A DNA stretch of 14,354 nt. It comes from Bacillota bacterium (GTDB lineage: Bacteria > Bacillota > Clostridia > Peptostreptococcales > Anaerovoracaceae). This document shows positions 1 through 6,955 of this stretch, piece by piece (positions within the stretch are counted from its first letter, which is position 1; every line of letters starts with the position of its first letter). A program made the position numbers and the translations under genes. Below the pieces are notes generated by a model. It saw only the letters and a list, made by a program, of their open reading frames with translations, had not been told where the DNA came from and did not search any database. The stretch lies in the NCBI GenBank assembly GCA_016284575.1, contig JAEEPD010000140.1:1-14354 (forward strand), given 5' to 3'.

Positions 1-3
1 GTT

Positions 4-230
4 CGATAAAGGCAGAGGTCCTGAAGCGCATTGCTGAGGCGGCGTCGTTAAGCACGATATGTTCGAGCGTCGTGCACGGTATGGCGGGGCGGTCCGCCAT
101 AGCGAGGGTCGTTAAGCCGGGTGCCGACTGTAGGCACCCGGTGCGTTCCCGAGCGTGCCGAAACAGCGACGAACAGATCGATTGCTTAACAGCTGCCGAA
201 GCCCTTGCGCTGAGGGCCTCTGCTTTATCG
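4..230 (+). ncRNA. Large structured non-coding RNA, possibly raiA-motif class
   Basis: No convincing gene lies here, but the sequence folds strongly. Bases 4-10 and 12-21 pair with 224-230 and 214-223, giving a 17-bp closing stem with one bulge and one G-U pair. Bases 25-30 pair with 206-211, extending it past a TGA/GA internal loop. Inside are perfect hairpins 52-57/70-75, 81-87/94-100 and 117-125/133-141. The loop of the first hairpin (TGTTCG, 60-65) is complementary to CGAACA at 170-175, a likely pseudoknot. GTTAAG at 111-116 can pair with CTTAAC at 185-190, and 47-52 is an alternative partner. The size, long closing stem and pseudoknot recall the raiA motif RNA of Bacillota and Actinobacteria, but the family name is a guess. 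Strand is also uncertain, because the pairing works on either strand. Plus is preferred because a minus-strand terminator lies just to the right. The 5' boundary is at the window edge, so its promoter is not visible. Confidence 0.6.
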
Positions 231-235
231 TATAG

Positions 236-266
236 TGTGACAAACAGAACCGTCCCCATTGTCACA
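236..266. repeat. REP-like palindromic element
   Basis: TGTGACAA (236-243) and TTGTCACA (259-266) are perfect inverted arms around a 15-base loop containing GAACCGTCCCC. From memory, elements with TGTGACA arms and a GGGGACGGTTC core recur in many Bacillota genomes, often with IS200-like Y1 (REP-associated) transposases. That association is recollection, not something this window shows; no transposase is present here. It sits between the structured RNA and a minus-strand terminator. Confidence 0.45.
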
Positions 267-301
267 TAAAAAGGACTGTCTGCGCTTCTGCAGACAGTCC
301 T
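267..301 (-). terminator. Rho-independent terminator, minus strand
   Basis: Bases 272-283 and 290-301 form a perfect 12-bp stem with loop GCTTCT. On the minus strand it is followed by a run of five T (268-272 read in reverse), so it ends transcription arriving from the XRE regulator side. On the plus strand no T-run follows, so it is weak in that direction. Its stem sequence resembles two other terminators in this window. Confidence 0.8.
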
Positions 302-449
302 CTTAAATTGTCATTATGGGGCGGCCTCTGTATGGCCTGCATTAAGTTCATGCTAACAAAGACCAGTGCCTGAGAATGCGGTATCTCGTAGAGGGCCTCT
401 TGGTCCATGTCGCCTTCGGGCTCGCTGATGCCGGAGGAGATGCACTTCA

Positions 450-626
450 TCAGTGGTTACAGCTCTATCGCGCATGCATTCCTGCCGGTGTTATCCGGTA
501 ACCGGATCCCAATAGCCCGAAAGTATGTGATCAGGGGGTATTTTCATCTGCTGCAAAGGCGGGTAGATGCATGGCTAGGGTGATCAGTCAGACCATCGGC
601 ACCATGACAGGAACTCGTTTTCGCAT
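450..626 (-). pseudogene. Degraded remnant of a small exported protein
   Basis: Just after the XRE gene, an ATG at 626 lies 11 bases downstream of a GGAG that overlaps the XRE stop codon. It opens a frame reading MRKRVPVMVPMV, then a TGA (588-590), then LITLAMHLPAFAADENTP in the same frame, then another TGA (531-533). Ignoring the first stop, this looks like a signal peptide: basic start, hydrophobic core, and AFA-AD cleavage site. After the second stop, fragments appear in other frames past a run of five C, including GYWDPVTG and YPLITYFRAIGI. The frame beyond is broken several times. I infer a decayed gene co-transcribed with the regulator; no family is recognised. It could also be ordinary non-coding DNA. 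The stretch from 302 to 450 carries only an unconvincing 62-codon frame that runs through the terminator. Confidence 0.35.
493..507. repeat. Perfect short palindrome, possible operator
   Basis: ATCCGGTAACCGGAT is a perfect inverted repeat with 7-bp arms around one central A. It lies in otherwise non-coding sequence downstream of the XRE regulator. The arms are too short for a terminator and no T-run follows. A protein-binding site is possible but unsupported by any nearby promoter. Confidence 0.25.
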
Positions 627-634
627 GATTTGTA

Positions 635-946
635 TTACTCCTTTGTCTTGTTTTCAATGAGTTTGATCAGTTCAGCGATATCGTCGGCCTCAGACCCGGG
701 GGAAAGGTGTTCATGAGCTGAAGCCTCGCGGGGATCGTTCAATGCCTCCACTTCCAGAGGAGTCATCTCCCTGCTGAGGTAGCCTTCGTGCTTCATTACA
801 CGGGAGATAAGTGCCACCAGGTAGCTGGGCGGAGTGGATACACCCTGCTCCCAATGCTGGATGTTCGCCACGGGAATACCAAGATAGGCCGCAAAGCGAT
901 TCTGACTCATTTTAGTGATCGTTCTGAGTGCTCTGATAATATTCAT
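635..946 (-). CDS. XRE-family helix-turn-helix transcriptional regulator
   Basis: This is a 103-residue cytosolic protein. Residues 1-55 form a lambda-repressor-like helix-turn-helix, with the core SQNRFAAYLGIP followed by NIQHWEQG and a PP turn, typical of small XRE regulators. Residues 56-103 are charged, with no recognised effector domain. Its DNA target and ligand are unknown. The start is supported by a GGAGG (953-957) six bases upstream of the ATG, and a consensus promoter lies directly before it. The stop codon overlaps a GGAG that could serve a downstream reading frame, now degraded. A palindrome spans the expected transcription start, so autoregulation is plausible. No toxin partner is seen beside it. 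The surrounding kilobase is unlike the gene-dense rest of the window, which may indicate accessory DNA. Confidence 0.85.
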   Translation of the reverse strand: MNIIRALRTITKMSQNRFAAYLGIPVANIQHWEQGVSTPPSYLVALISRVMKHEGYLSREMTPLEVEALNDPREASAHEHLSPGSEADDIAELIKLIENKTKE

Positions 947-960
947 GACAATCCTCCATT

Positions 961-999
961 CTATATATAGATTTTATGTGTACAATACTTTTCAGTCAA
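961..999 (-). promoter_or_regulatory. SigA-type promoter of the XRE regulator, with palindrome at start site
   Basis: On the minus strand, TTGACT (994-999) and TAAAAT (971-976) are separated by exactly 17 bases. The expected transcription start falls within CTATATATAG (961-970), a perfect 10-bp palindrome, which is where a repressor operator would act. The -35/-10 pair is strong; the operator role is inference. Confidence 0.75.
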
Positions 1000-1009
1000 G
1001 GGAAATCAA

Positions 1010-1039
1010 AAAAATACTTCAGCAGAGTGAAGTATTTTT
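1010..1039 (-). terminator. Terminator after the AAA+ ATPase gene
   Basis: Bases 1010-1021 and 1028-1039 form a perfect 12-bp stem with loop GCAGAG. On the minus strand the stem runs into seven consecutive T. It lies 44 bp past the ATPase stop codon and just upstream of the XRE promoter, insulating the two units. T-rich sequence on both sides could make it work in both directions. Confidence 0.85.
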
Positions 1040-1083
1040 GATATTTATTGATTAGACAGCCCTTTTTATACCTAAAATCTGTT

Positions 1084-2478
1084 TTAAATGTCTTTAAGAG
1101 CCAGCTGTATATCCTCCGAGCTCAGCAGCTCCAGCTCGCTGTCGGAGAGATCCTCCTGCCCTGCCAGACGGTCCGCCTGGGCATGAATGGCCTTCTCGAA
1201 GATGTTTCTTGCGGTCCTGGCATTGCCGAAGTGGTCGTCCCGCTCATCGTAAAGCAGCTCAAAGCTGCCGAGCAGGCGGTTCTCCGCAGAATCCTCCAGC
1301 CTGTAGCCGTTTCTCTCGCAGAAGCGCCTGAATATGGCCATAAGCTCCTCCCCGGTGTAGTCCGGGAATTCAAAATACTTGTTGAAGCGGGACTGAAGCC
1401 CCGGATTCGAATCTATAAACTCGTGCATCAGCTCTGTATAGCCGGCCACGATCACTATGAGCTCGTCCCTGTGGTCCTCCATGGCCTTCAGGATGGTCTC
1501 CACAGCCTCCCGGCCGAAAAAATCCCTCTCATCGTCAGTGAGAGCGTAGGCCTCGTCTATGAAGAGCACGCCTCCCATGGCTTTTTCAATTACAGCCTGG
1601 GTCTTGATGGCCGTCTGGCCCAGATAGCCGGCCACCAGAGAGCTTTTGTCGCACTCCACCAGCTGCCCCTTGGGAAGCAGCCCCATCTTGTGATAAAGCT
1701 TGCCCACAAGCCTTGCAACGGTGGTCTTGCCTGTGCCCGGGTTTCCGGTAAACACCAGGTGATAGGACACGGCAGGTACCTTCATGCCCCGCTCCTTGCG
1801 TATTTTGGAGACCTTTATGAAGTTCATAAGGCTGTGAACATCCTGCTTAACCTTTTCAAGCCCCACAAGGCTGTCCAGCTCCTCCATCAGCTCCTCAAAG
1901 CTTTCCTCATCGTCATCACTGCCGGAACTGCCCTCTGCAGCACCTGCGGCAGGCTGGTCGTCCTCCTGAACATAGCTGTCGTCCTTGATCTCCGTCACCT
2001 TGCCGAAATTGTTGAAGGAGCGGGATATCTGCACGCCCTCCACATAGGCATCGGCTCTGAAGCGCTCCACCATGTCCAGGATGTTGTTGGCCTCGGGTAT
2101 GGTGAAGTCTCCGTTGATGGCGGCTGAGCCCACCAGAAGATCGTTGAATTTCTGAAGGAAGCGGTACACCAGATCCGGCTTGGACTTCCGCACATTGGCC
2201 ACGAAGGCGCTGAAAAAGGCAGGCACCGCAAACATCACGTTCAGGTCCCTGTAGCCCGCCATGGCAGCCCTTATGGATGCCTCGCTGTATTTATCTCCGC
2301 AGACCGCATCCAGCAGAGCCTTGTAGTCCGGCGAATAGAGCTCGTTGCCGCTCCAGATCTTGGTGACGGCATCGAAGTAAAAGCCCTCGAAGGCGCTTTT
2401 ATCAGCCTCCGGCAGGTTTTTTGCCACCAGCTCAAAGAGCGCGTCGTATTCTTTTTTTATTTCCTGAAATTTGTTCAT
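1084..2478 (-). CDS. CbbX/SpoVK-type AAA+ ATPase
   Basis: This is a 464-residue cytosolic ATPase. The AAA+ core occupies roughly residues 200-445: Walker A GNPGTGKT (245-252), Walker B VLFIDEA (304-310), an arginine finger in LQSRFNKYFEF (R364), and a sensor-2 region GNARTARN (418-425). This pattern is typical of the CbbX/SpoVK/EccA branch, whose members remodel proteins (Rubisco activation, sporulation, type VII secretion). Residues 1-160 are a mostly helical domain I do not recognise. A Gly/Ser/Asp/Glu-rich acidic linker (165-200) joins the two. No cbb, sporulation or ESX gene is adjacent, so the substrate is unknown. The ATG is served by a GGCGGTG close by; a better AGGAGG lies 18 bases upstream (2497-2502), too far for normal use. 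It has its own terminator. TATATA-rich sequence upstream may be a -10, but no clear -35 is seen. Confidence 0.85.
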   Translation of the reverse strand: MNKFQEIKKEYDALFELVAKNLPEADKSAFEGFYFDAVTKIWSGNELYSPDYKALLDAVCGDKYSEASIRAAMAGYRDLNVMFAVPAFFSAFVANVRKSKPDLVYRFLQKFNDLLVGSAAINGDFTIPEANNILDMVERFRADAYVEGVQISRSFNNFGKVTEIKDDSYVQEDDQPAAGAAEGSSGSDDDEESFEELMEELDSLVGLEKVKQDVHSLMNFIKVSKIRKERGMKVPAVSYHLVFTGNPGTGKTTVARLVGKLYHKMGLLPKGQLVECDKSSLVAGYLGQTAIKTQAVIEKAMGGVLFIDEAYALTDDERDFFGREAVETILKAMEDHRDELIVIVAGYTELMHEFIDSNPGLQSRFNKYFEFPDYTGEELMAIFRRFCERNGYRLEDSAENRLLGSFELLYDERDDHFGNARTARNIFEKAIHAQADRLAGQEDLSDSELELLSSEDIQLALKDI

Positions 2479-2536
2479 GTTTCACCGCCTGCTTTGCCTC
2501 CTGTAAGCGACTGCTATATATTTTATCACAACTGCG

Positions 2537-2569
2537 CAAAAAAAGAAGCTCCACGTGAAGGCGGAGCTT
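2537..2569 (-). terminator. Terminator after the M20 amidohydrolase gene
   Basis: AAGCTCC (2546-2552) pairs with GGAGCTT (2563-2569). On the minus strand the hairpin is followed by TCTTTTTTT. It lies 36 bp beyond the amidohydrolase stop and shortly before the AAA+ ATPase start, so the two genes are probably transcribed separately. Confidence 0.75.
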
Positions 2570-2605
2570 TGATTTGCTGCGGAAACTGCAGCTGCGAAGC
2601 AGGGC

Positions 2606-4009
2606 CTAAGCCTGCTGGATATCGTGGATGGGGAGATCGTAGACCTTTTCGTAGTCTGGAATGTTCAGACTTCTGAAGTATTCCCAGCATTCGTCTATGA
2701 GCTTCTGGTCGCCAAAGGCTTCCAGAGCGCCCTGGGCCAGGACCTTGGAGGCTCTTTCCATAGCCTTCATGCCCACGGTGGTGCCTGAACAGGCCGTTAC
2801 TGTCCAGTGGTGACCGGGAGCAGCCTTCACCACGCCGCCGCCGTGGATGTGGGCAGTGGGGCAGAAATACGAGATGTCCGCGGTGTCGGTGCAGGTGGTT
2901 CCGATGCCCCACTCCTCGTACTCCTTCTTGCAGAAGGGAAGCACATCCTCGGTCTTGTCGGGAGCAGCCTCTCCGGTATAGTCCCTGGTGAGATTCTTAG
3001 CCCACTCGATCTCCTCCGGGCTGTACTCGATCTCCGGTATGATCCTGGAGACCGCATCCAGATGCCTGCAGAGGGGTTTATTTTCGTAGAAATAGGGGAT
3101 GATGAAGATGAGATTGGCATCCAGCTTCGTGTCTGTCATGTGGGCTGCGCCCTCGGCGTTCTTTACGACCCTGTCGTAGAGGTCCCGCACCACATCGTTG
3201 TGCTGCGCCCTGCAGAAGTACTTGACCGCCGCATAGTCGGGAACGATGTTGGGAGCCATGCCGCCGTCGGTGATCTGATAGTGGAAACGGCACTCGGTCT
3301 TGACGTGCTCTCTCAGGAATTCACTGCCCATATTCATCAGCTGGACCGCATCCAGAGCGCTTCTGCCATTCCAGGGGGCGCCGGCCGCATGGGCGGACTT
3401 GCCGTGGAACTCAAAGGTGGCAGCCATTACGCATAAGGGGTGCTGAGGCTCGGTGCTGAACTCGCCGCTGCCGGGATGCCACATGATGGCCATGTCCATG
3501 TCCTTGAAGGCACCGTCCTTAGCAAGCAGAGCCTTGCCTCTGCCAACCTCCTCTCCAGGGCACTCCACCATGCGAAGGGTCCCCTTGATGCCCTCCTTTT
3601 CCATGGCGTAGCGCAGAGCGCAGGCCGCTCCCATGCAGGCTCCGGCGATCAGGTTGTGACCGCAGCCCTGTCCTGGTCCCTCGATGGGGTCTCTGTGGTC
3701 CACAGCGCCATTGCCAAGGCCCGGGAGGGCGTCCAGCTCTCCTATTATGCCTATGACGGGCTTTCCGCTGCCGTACTCGGCAATGACGGCATTTCCTGTC
3801 TCGCAGAAATCAAAGCCCTGGCCTGCCTTGGTCTTCACCGCGTCCGGGAAGCCGTGGGTCCTGGCAAACTGAAGAGCCGCCTCCGCTGCGTGATAGGTCT
3901 TAAGCCCCAGCTCCGGATGCTCCCAGATATCCTTTGTCATTTCAAAAAGCTCGGCGCCGTATTTTTCATACCATTCGGCTATCCATTTGTTGAGTTTATC
4001 GTATTTCAT
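2606..4009 (-). CDS. M20 family amidohydrolase, AbgB-like (aminobenzoyl-glutamate hydrolase subunit B type)
   Basis: This 467-residue protein is close in length to E. coli AbgB (about 480). Such enzymes are two-metal peptidases that cleave amide bonds of N-acylated amino acids, for example p-aminobenzoyl-glutamate. Visible motifs are GELDALPGLGN (90-100), GQGCGHNL with metal ligands C116 and H118, PGEEVG with E153/E154, H178 in WHPG, the dimerisation-domain start FHGKSAHAAGAPWNGRSALDA (201-221), GGMAPNIVPDYA (249-260) and the C-terminal GHHW (399-402). There is no signal peptide, so it acts in the cytosol. AAGGAG six bases before the ATG and a good promoter support the start. AbgB normally pairs with AbgA and the transporter AbgT; neither is in the window. 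The family call is firm, but the exact substrate is not: indole-acetyl-amino acids or other acyl-amino acids are alternatives. Confidence 0.9.
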   Translation of the reverse strand: MKYDKLNKWIAEWYEKYGAELFEMTKDIWEHPELGLKTYHAAEAALQFARTHGFPDAVKTKAGQGFDFCETGNAVIAEYGSGKPVIGIIGELDALPGLGNGAVDHRDPIEGPGQGCGHNLIAGACMGAACALRYAMEKEGIKGTLRMVECPGEEVGRGKALLAKDGAFKDMDMAIMWHPGSGEFSTEPQHPLCVMAATFEFHGKSAHAAGAPWNGRSALDAVQLMNMGSEFLREHVKTECRFHYQITDGGMAPNIVPDYAAVKYFCRAQHNDVVRDLYDRVVKNAEGAAHMTDTKLDANLIFIIPYFYENKPLCRHLDAVSRIIPEIEYSPEEIEWAKNLTRDYTGEAAPDKTEDVLPFCKKEYEEWGIGTTCTDTADISYFCPTAHIHGGGVVKAAPGHHWTVTACSGTTVGMKAMERASKVLAQGALEAFGDQKLIDECWEYFRSLNIPDYEKVYDLPIHDIQQA

Positions 4010-4051
4010 GCTTTTCTCCTTGGTTCTCAGAGCAATATCCTTTCGCTTTTG

Positions 4052-4080
4052 ATTTTATGGCTTTACGCTTCCTTTAGCAA
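4052..4080 (-). promoter_or_regulatory. SigA-type promoter of the M20 amidohydrolase gene
   Basis: On the minus strand, TTGCTA (4075-4080) and TAAAAT (4052-4057) are spaced by 17 bases. The ribosome binding site AAGGAG follows at 4016-4021, giving a short untranslated leader of about 36 bases. Confidence 0.7.
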
Positions 4081-4169
4081 CAAAAATGCAAAAAATACGG
4101 AAGCAATGCAGGTCCTCCCGGCCTCCGAAGGTCTTTTTTGCACTGGGAACATACCAAGCTCCCGCTTTA

Positions 4170-4178
4170 TGATATACT
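4170..4178 (+). promoter_or_regulatory. Extended -10 promoter of the SLH/phosphodiester-glycosidase gene
   Basis: TGATATACT contains TATACT (4173-4178) preceded by a TG one base upstream, the extended -10 form. No good -35 lies 16-18 bases before it. It is 35 bases from the start codon at 4214, with AAGGA at 4199-4203 and AGAGG at 4206-4210 as ribosome binding sequence. It diverges from the amidohydrolase promoter. Confidence 0.5.
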
Positions 4179-4213
4179 GACTAAGTAAAACGAACTGTAA
4201 GGAAAAGAGGCTT

Positions 4214-6814
4214 ATGAAAAAACCTTTTGCAAATATACTGAAAAAAGCAGCGGGGGTGCTGACAGCCCTTGCCATAGGCTGCGCCGCCCTTCCCCTTCCC
4301 GCCTTCGCCCAGGAGGCGGAGGGCTTTGAGCTGCAGAGGACCAACGAGAGGGTGCTGGATGAACAGCTGACTCTGGTGCAGCAGCAGCTGAGAAGCGAAG
4401 AGGATGGCTCCCTGCTGGCGGAAAACTATTATATCTACACCCCCGGCAGCTTCATAAAGCCGGTGGCTGCCTACGGAAACGACATACGGGGCGCGGCTTC
4501 CTATGCCAGGGCTCTGGAGATAGAGGATGAAAGGGGCCTGAAGGTCATAGGCGGAGCCAACGGGGACTTTTTCACCGTGGAGAACGGCATAGCCCAGGGC
4601 GTTGTGGTCCGGGACGGCATAGTCAGAAGCAGCGAGGACTCCGTGGGGGAATGCGTCGCCTTCGACGAAGAAGGGAATGCCCGCATCGGCCGCATGGAGC
4701 TTGTCATCATCCTTACGGATCTGGATCAGGACCGCAGCTTCAGCGGTCTCAGCTTCAACAAGGCCATGGATAAAAGGTCCGGACTCAGGCTTTTTTCCGC
4801 TGATTACGGCCCCTCCAACGCGGCCTACGGAGACACCTACAATGTCTGGATACATATAGATGAAGGCGAGGCGGCTATAGGAGGCAGCATACTTGGGACC
4901 ATAGAGGAGGTCTTCGATTCCGACGAGGACCACTCCCTGGACGGGGAGCATCTTCTGCTTTCGGTCTACGCGGACACGGCTTATCAGTCCATCCTTCCGG
5001 TGATGCGGAGCCTGGCTGTGGGAGACAAAGTTGAGGTAAGCTTCAGCGCTGCCGAGGGCTGGGAGACGGTACGGCAGGCCATAGGAGGCGGCGTCCGGCT
5101 GGTGAAGGACGGTGCTGCCGAGGAATTTGAGGAGACGGGCAAGGCTCCTCGGACGGCCCTTGGAATAACGGCAGGCGGGAAGACCCTGCTTTACACCGCG
5201 GACGGCAGAAACAGCAGCCATTCCATGGGACTGAGCCTTGCCCAGCTGGCTCAGCGCATGCTTGACCTGGGTGCTGTGGATGCAATAAATCTCGACGGAG
5301 GCGGCTCCACCCAGCTTCATCTGGTCTGGCCCGGCTACGATAAGGACAATACTATAAACAAACCCACTGAAAACCGCCGCTGCGCCAATTATCTGATGTT
5401 TGCGGCGGAAAAGACTGAGCCCGCTGAGGCTTCAAGGCTATATCTCTACCGCTCCGACGACTATATTCTTGCGGGCTCTGCGGTGAGCCTGAACCTTAAG
5501 GCGGCGGACAAGGGTCTCAATCCTGCGGAAATAGCAGAGGATGCTGTCTACAGCTGGGACGAAGCCTTCGGCACAGTGGAGGAGGACCGCTTCATCAGCC
5601 TGCCCGGTGTGGATCAGCCTGTGAGCATAACAGCCCGAAGCGGAGATTTGAGCGCCAGCGCTGTCATAAACATTATCGGGACCCCGGACAGCATTGAGAT
5701 CCTCGGTAAAAACGGAAAGCCCTTAAGCGGTGCCCTCAGGCTGGAGCCCGGGGAGAGCCTGCAGCTGTCGGCTTCAGCCGAATACCTGGGCCTTCCCATA
5801 AGGGCGGACCAGGGCAGCTTCAGCTGGGCAGTTCAGGGCGGCATAGGGGAGATCACCCCCGGCGCCATTTCTGCGGATTCCGTCAAGCCTGCCATGGTCT
5901 TCACAGCTGCCGAGCTGCTGAGCACCAGGGGCAGCATCACAGTCAGCGGAGGAGCCTGCTCCGCCTCCCTGGACATAATCATAGACAAGACCGCCCCGGA
6001 CATCGACTGGTCCATCGAATACACTCAGCTGACGGCGGAGCTCTGGGATGAGATCGACGGAGCTCTCTCTCCTTCAAGGATCACGGTCAAGCTCGACGGG
6101 GAGAAGGCGGACTTCGATTACGATAAGGAGACGGGCCTTCTTGGCATGACCCTGCCGGACGACGGCCTGCTGCATCACATAATAATCGAAGCCTCTGACG
6201 AGGGCGGCAACTGGAGCCGGGAGGCTTTGGAATACGAAGCTTCGGGCTTTTCCATGGGCAGCATATTCGAGGACATGACCCAGGACCACTGGGCCACAAA
6301 ATACGTGGAATACATGAACCGCCGGGGCATACTCAACGGCAAGGAGAGGGGCGACGCCCTTATCTACGAGCCGGACAGGACCATGTCCCGCCAGGAGTTC
6401 GCGGCGGTTATGATACGCATGCTCGGGATAGATACATCCCTTTACGAGGACCGGGAGTTCCCCTGGATTGACACCGACAGCATCTCCACTTGGGCCGTCC
6501 CCAGCGTGAAGGCGGCGGCAGCCCTTGGCATAATGGAGGGCAAGGGCAGCGGCGACAGGCTGCGCTTCGACCCCCTGGGGCAGATCACCAGGCAGGAAGC
6601 CTATACCGTGGTCGGACGCATCTGGAAGGATGACCGCTTCGGTCTGGACGATCTTTCCTCTGCAAACGACGCAGAGGACGTGGCCTACTGGGCCCTGCCC
6701 TACGTTCAGAGCCTGGCAGCAAGAAGGATAATCGACATAAAGGACGGCAGGCTCGATCCCCTGCTCCACATAACCAGAGCAGAGGTGGCCAAAATAATCT
6801 TCGAGTGCTGGTAG
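4214..6814 (+). CDS. Exported phosphodiester glycosidase (NAGPA domain) with three SLH domains
   Basis: This is an 866-residue secreted protein. Residues 1-32 are a signal peptide: KK start, hydrophobic core, cleavage after PAFA. Residues about 70-400 match the phosphodiester glycosidase (NAGPA) family: GGANGDFF (113-120), APRTALGI (311-318), and the hallmark DLGAVDAINLDGGGST (351-366). Family members uncover phosphate-linked sugars, and in bacteria probably act on wall or envelope glycopolymers. Residues 405-680 look like two or three beta-rich Ig-like modules, including a DKTAPDI boundary at 591-597. Three SLH domains follow at about 685-740, 748-803 and 815-866, which normally anchor proteins to pyruvylated secondary wall polymers. 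It stands alone on the plus strand, with its own promoter and terminator. Whether the enzyme is active, and on what substrate, cannot be told from sequence. Confidence 0.9.
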   Translation: MKKPFANILKKAAGVLTALAIGCAALPLPAFAQEAEGFELQRTNERVLDEQLTLVQQQLRSEEDGSLLAENYYIYTPGSFIKPVAAYGNDIRGAASYARALEIEDERGLKVIGGANGDFFTVENGIAQGVVVRDGIVRSSEDSVGECVAFDEEGNARIGRMELVIILTDLDQDRSFSGLSFNKAMDKRSGLRLFSADYGPSNAAYGDTYNVWIHIDEGEAAIGGSILGTIEEVFDSDEDHSLDGEHLLLSVYADTAYQSILPVMRSLAVGDKVEVSFSAAEGWETVRQAIGGGVRLVKDGAAEEFEETGKAPRTALGITAGGKTLLYTADGRNSSHSMGLSLAQLAQRMLDLGAVDAINLDGGGSTQLHLVWPGYDKDNTINKPTENRRCANYLMFAAEKTEPAEASRLYLYRSDDYILAGSAVSLNLKAADKGLNPAEIAEDAVYSWDEAFGTVEEDRFISLPGVDQPVSITARSGDLSASAVINIIGTPDSIEILGKNGKPLSGALRLEPGESLQLSASAEYLGLPIRADQGSFSWAVQGGIGEITPGAISADSVKPAMVFTAAELLSTRGSITVSGGACSASLDIIIDKTAPDIDWSIEYTQLTAELWDEIDGALSPSRITVKLDGEKADFDYDKETGLLGMTLPDDGLLHHIIIEASDEGGNWSREALEYEASGFSMGSIFEDMTQDHWATKYVEYMNRRGILNGKERGDALIYEPDRTMSRQEFAAVMIRMLGIDTSLYEDREFPWIDTDSISTWAVPSVKAAAALGIMEGKGSGDRLRFDPLGQITRQEAYTVVGRIWKDDRFGLDDLSSANDAEDVAYWALPYVQSLAARRIIDIKDGRLDPLLHITRAEVAKIIFECW

Positions 6815-6829
6815 CAGGATAAACATATA

Positions 6830-6862
6830 AAAACAGACCCCGGAGCATTCGGGGTCTGTTTT
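6830..6862 (+). terminator. Terminator after the SLH protein gene
   Basis: Bases 6830-6842 and 6850-6862 form a perfect 13-bp stem (core CAGACCCCG) with loop GAGCATT, ending in TTTT on the plus strand. The A-run before it gives a T-run on the opposite strand, so it could work in both directions. It is 16 bp past the stop codon. Confidence 0.85.
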
Positions 6863-6898
6863 ATGATTATAGAAGCCCCTGTCCATCAAATGTCCAAC

Positions 6899-6933
6899 AA
6901 AAAAGACTATCTGAATTTTTTTCAGACAGTCTT
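6899..6933 (-). terminator. Terminator after the membrane protein gene
   Basis: Bases 6903-6915 and 6921-6933 form a 13-bp stem with one wobble pair. On the minus strand it runs into six T. It lies 23 bp past the membrane protein stop and converges with the SLH-gene terminator. Its stem resembles the terminators at 267-301 and 7886-7921. Confidence 0.85.
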
Positions 6934-6955
6934 TGGTATAAAATTTTGTTCAGTT

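Noticed and set aside
72..269. 65-codon plus-strand frame in the left region
   Set aside because: It lies almost wholly inside the structured RNA, and its peptide (Arg/Ala-rich, no family) is better explained by RNA stems than by coding.
262..450. 62-codon minus-strand frame between the terminator and the XRE region
   Set aside because: It runs straight through the terminator hairpin, has no ribosome binding site, and its sequence is not recognised. It is more likely part of decayed sequence.
527..587. GTGATCAG direct repeat (527-534 and 580-587)
   Set aside because: Two 8-base copies are too short and too few to call a repeat element.
979..984. TGTACA inside the XRE promoter spacer as an operator
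   Set aside because: The symmetry does not extend beyond six bases, which is expected often by chance.
1048..2127. 359-codon frame opposite the AAA+ ATPase and a similar 379-codon frame (4181-5320, minus strand) opposite the SLH protein
   Set aside because: Both are antisense to strong protein matches and look like codon-bias shadows without their own promoters or recognised domains.
4088..4141. Terminator-like hairpin GGCCT-CCGA-AGGTC followed by six T (4120-4139), and longer GCAAAAAA/TTTTTTGC arms around it
   Set aside because: The stem is only five pairs with one wobble, no plus-strand gene leads into it, and it lies upstream of the SLH gene promoter. It could be a leader signal if an earlier promoter exists, but I see none.
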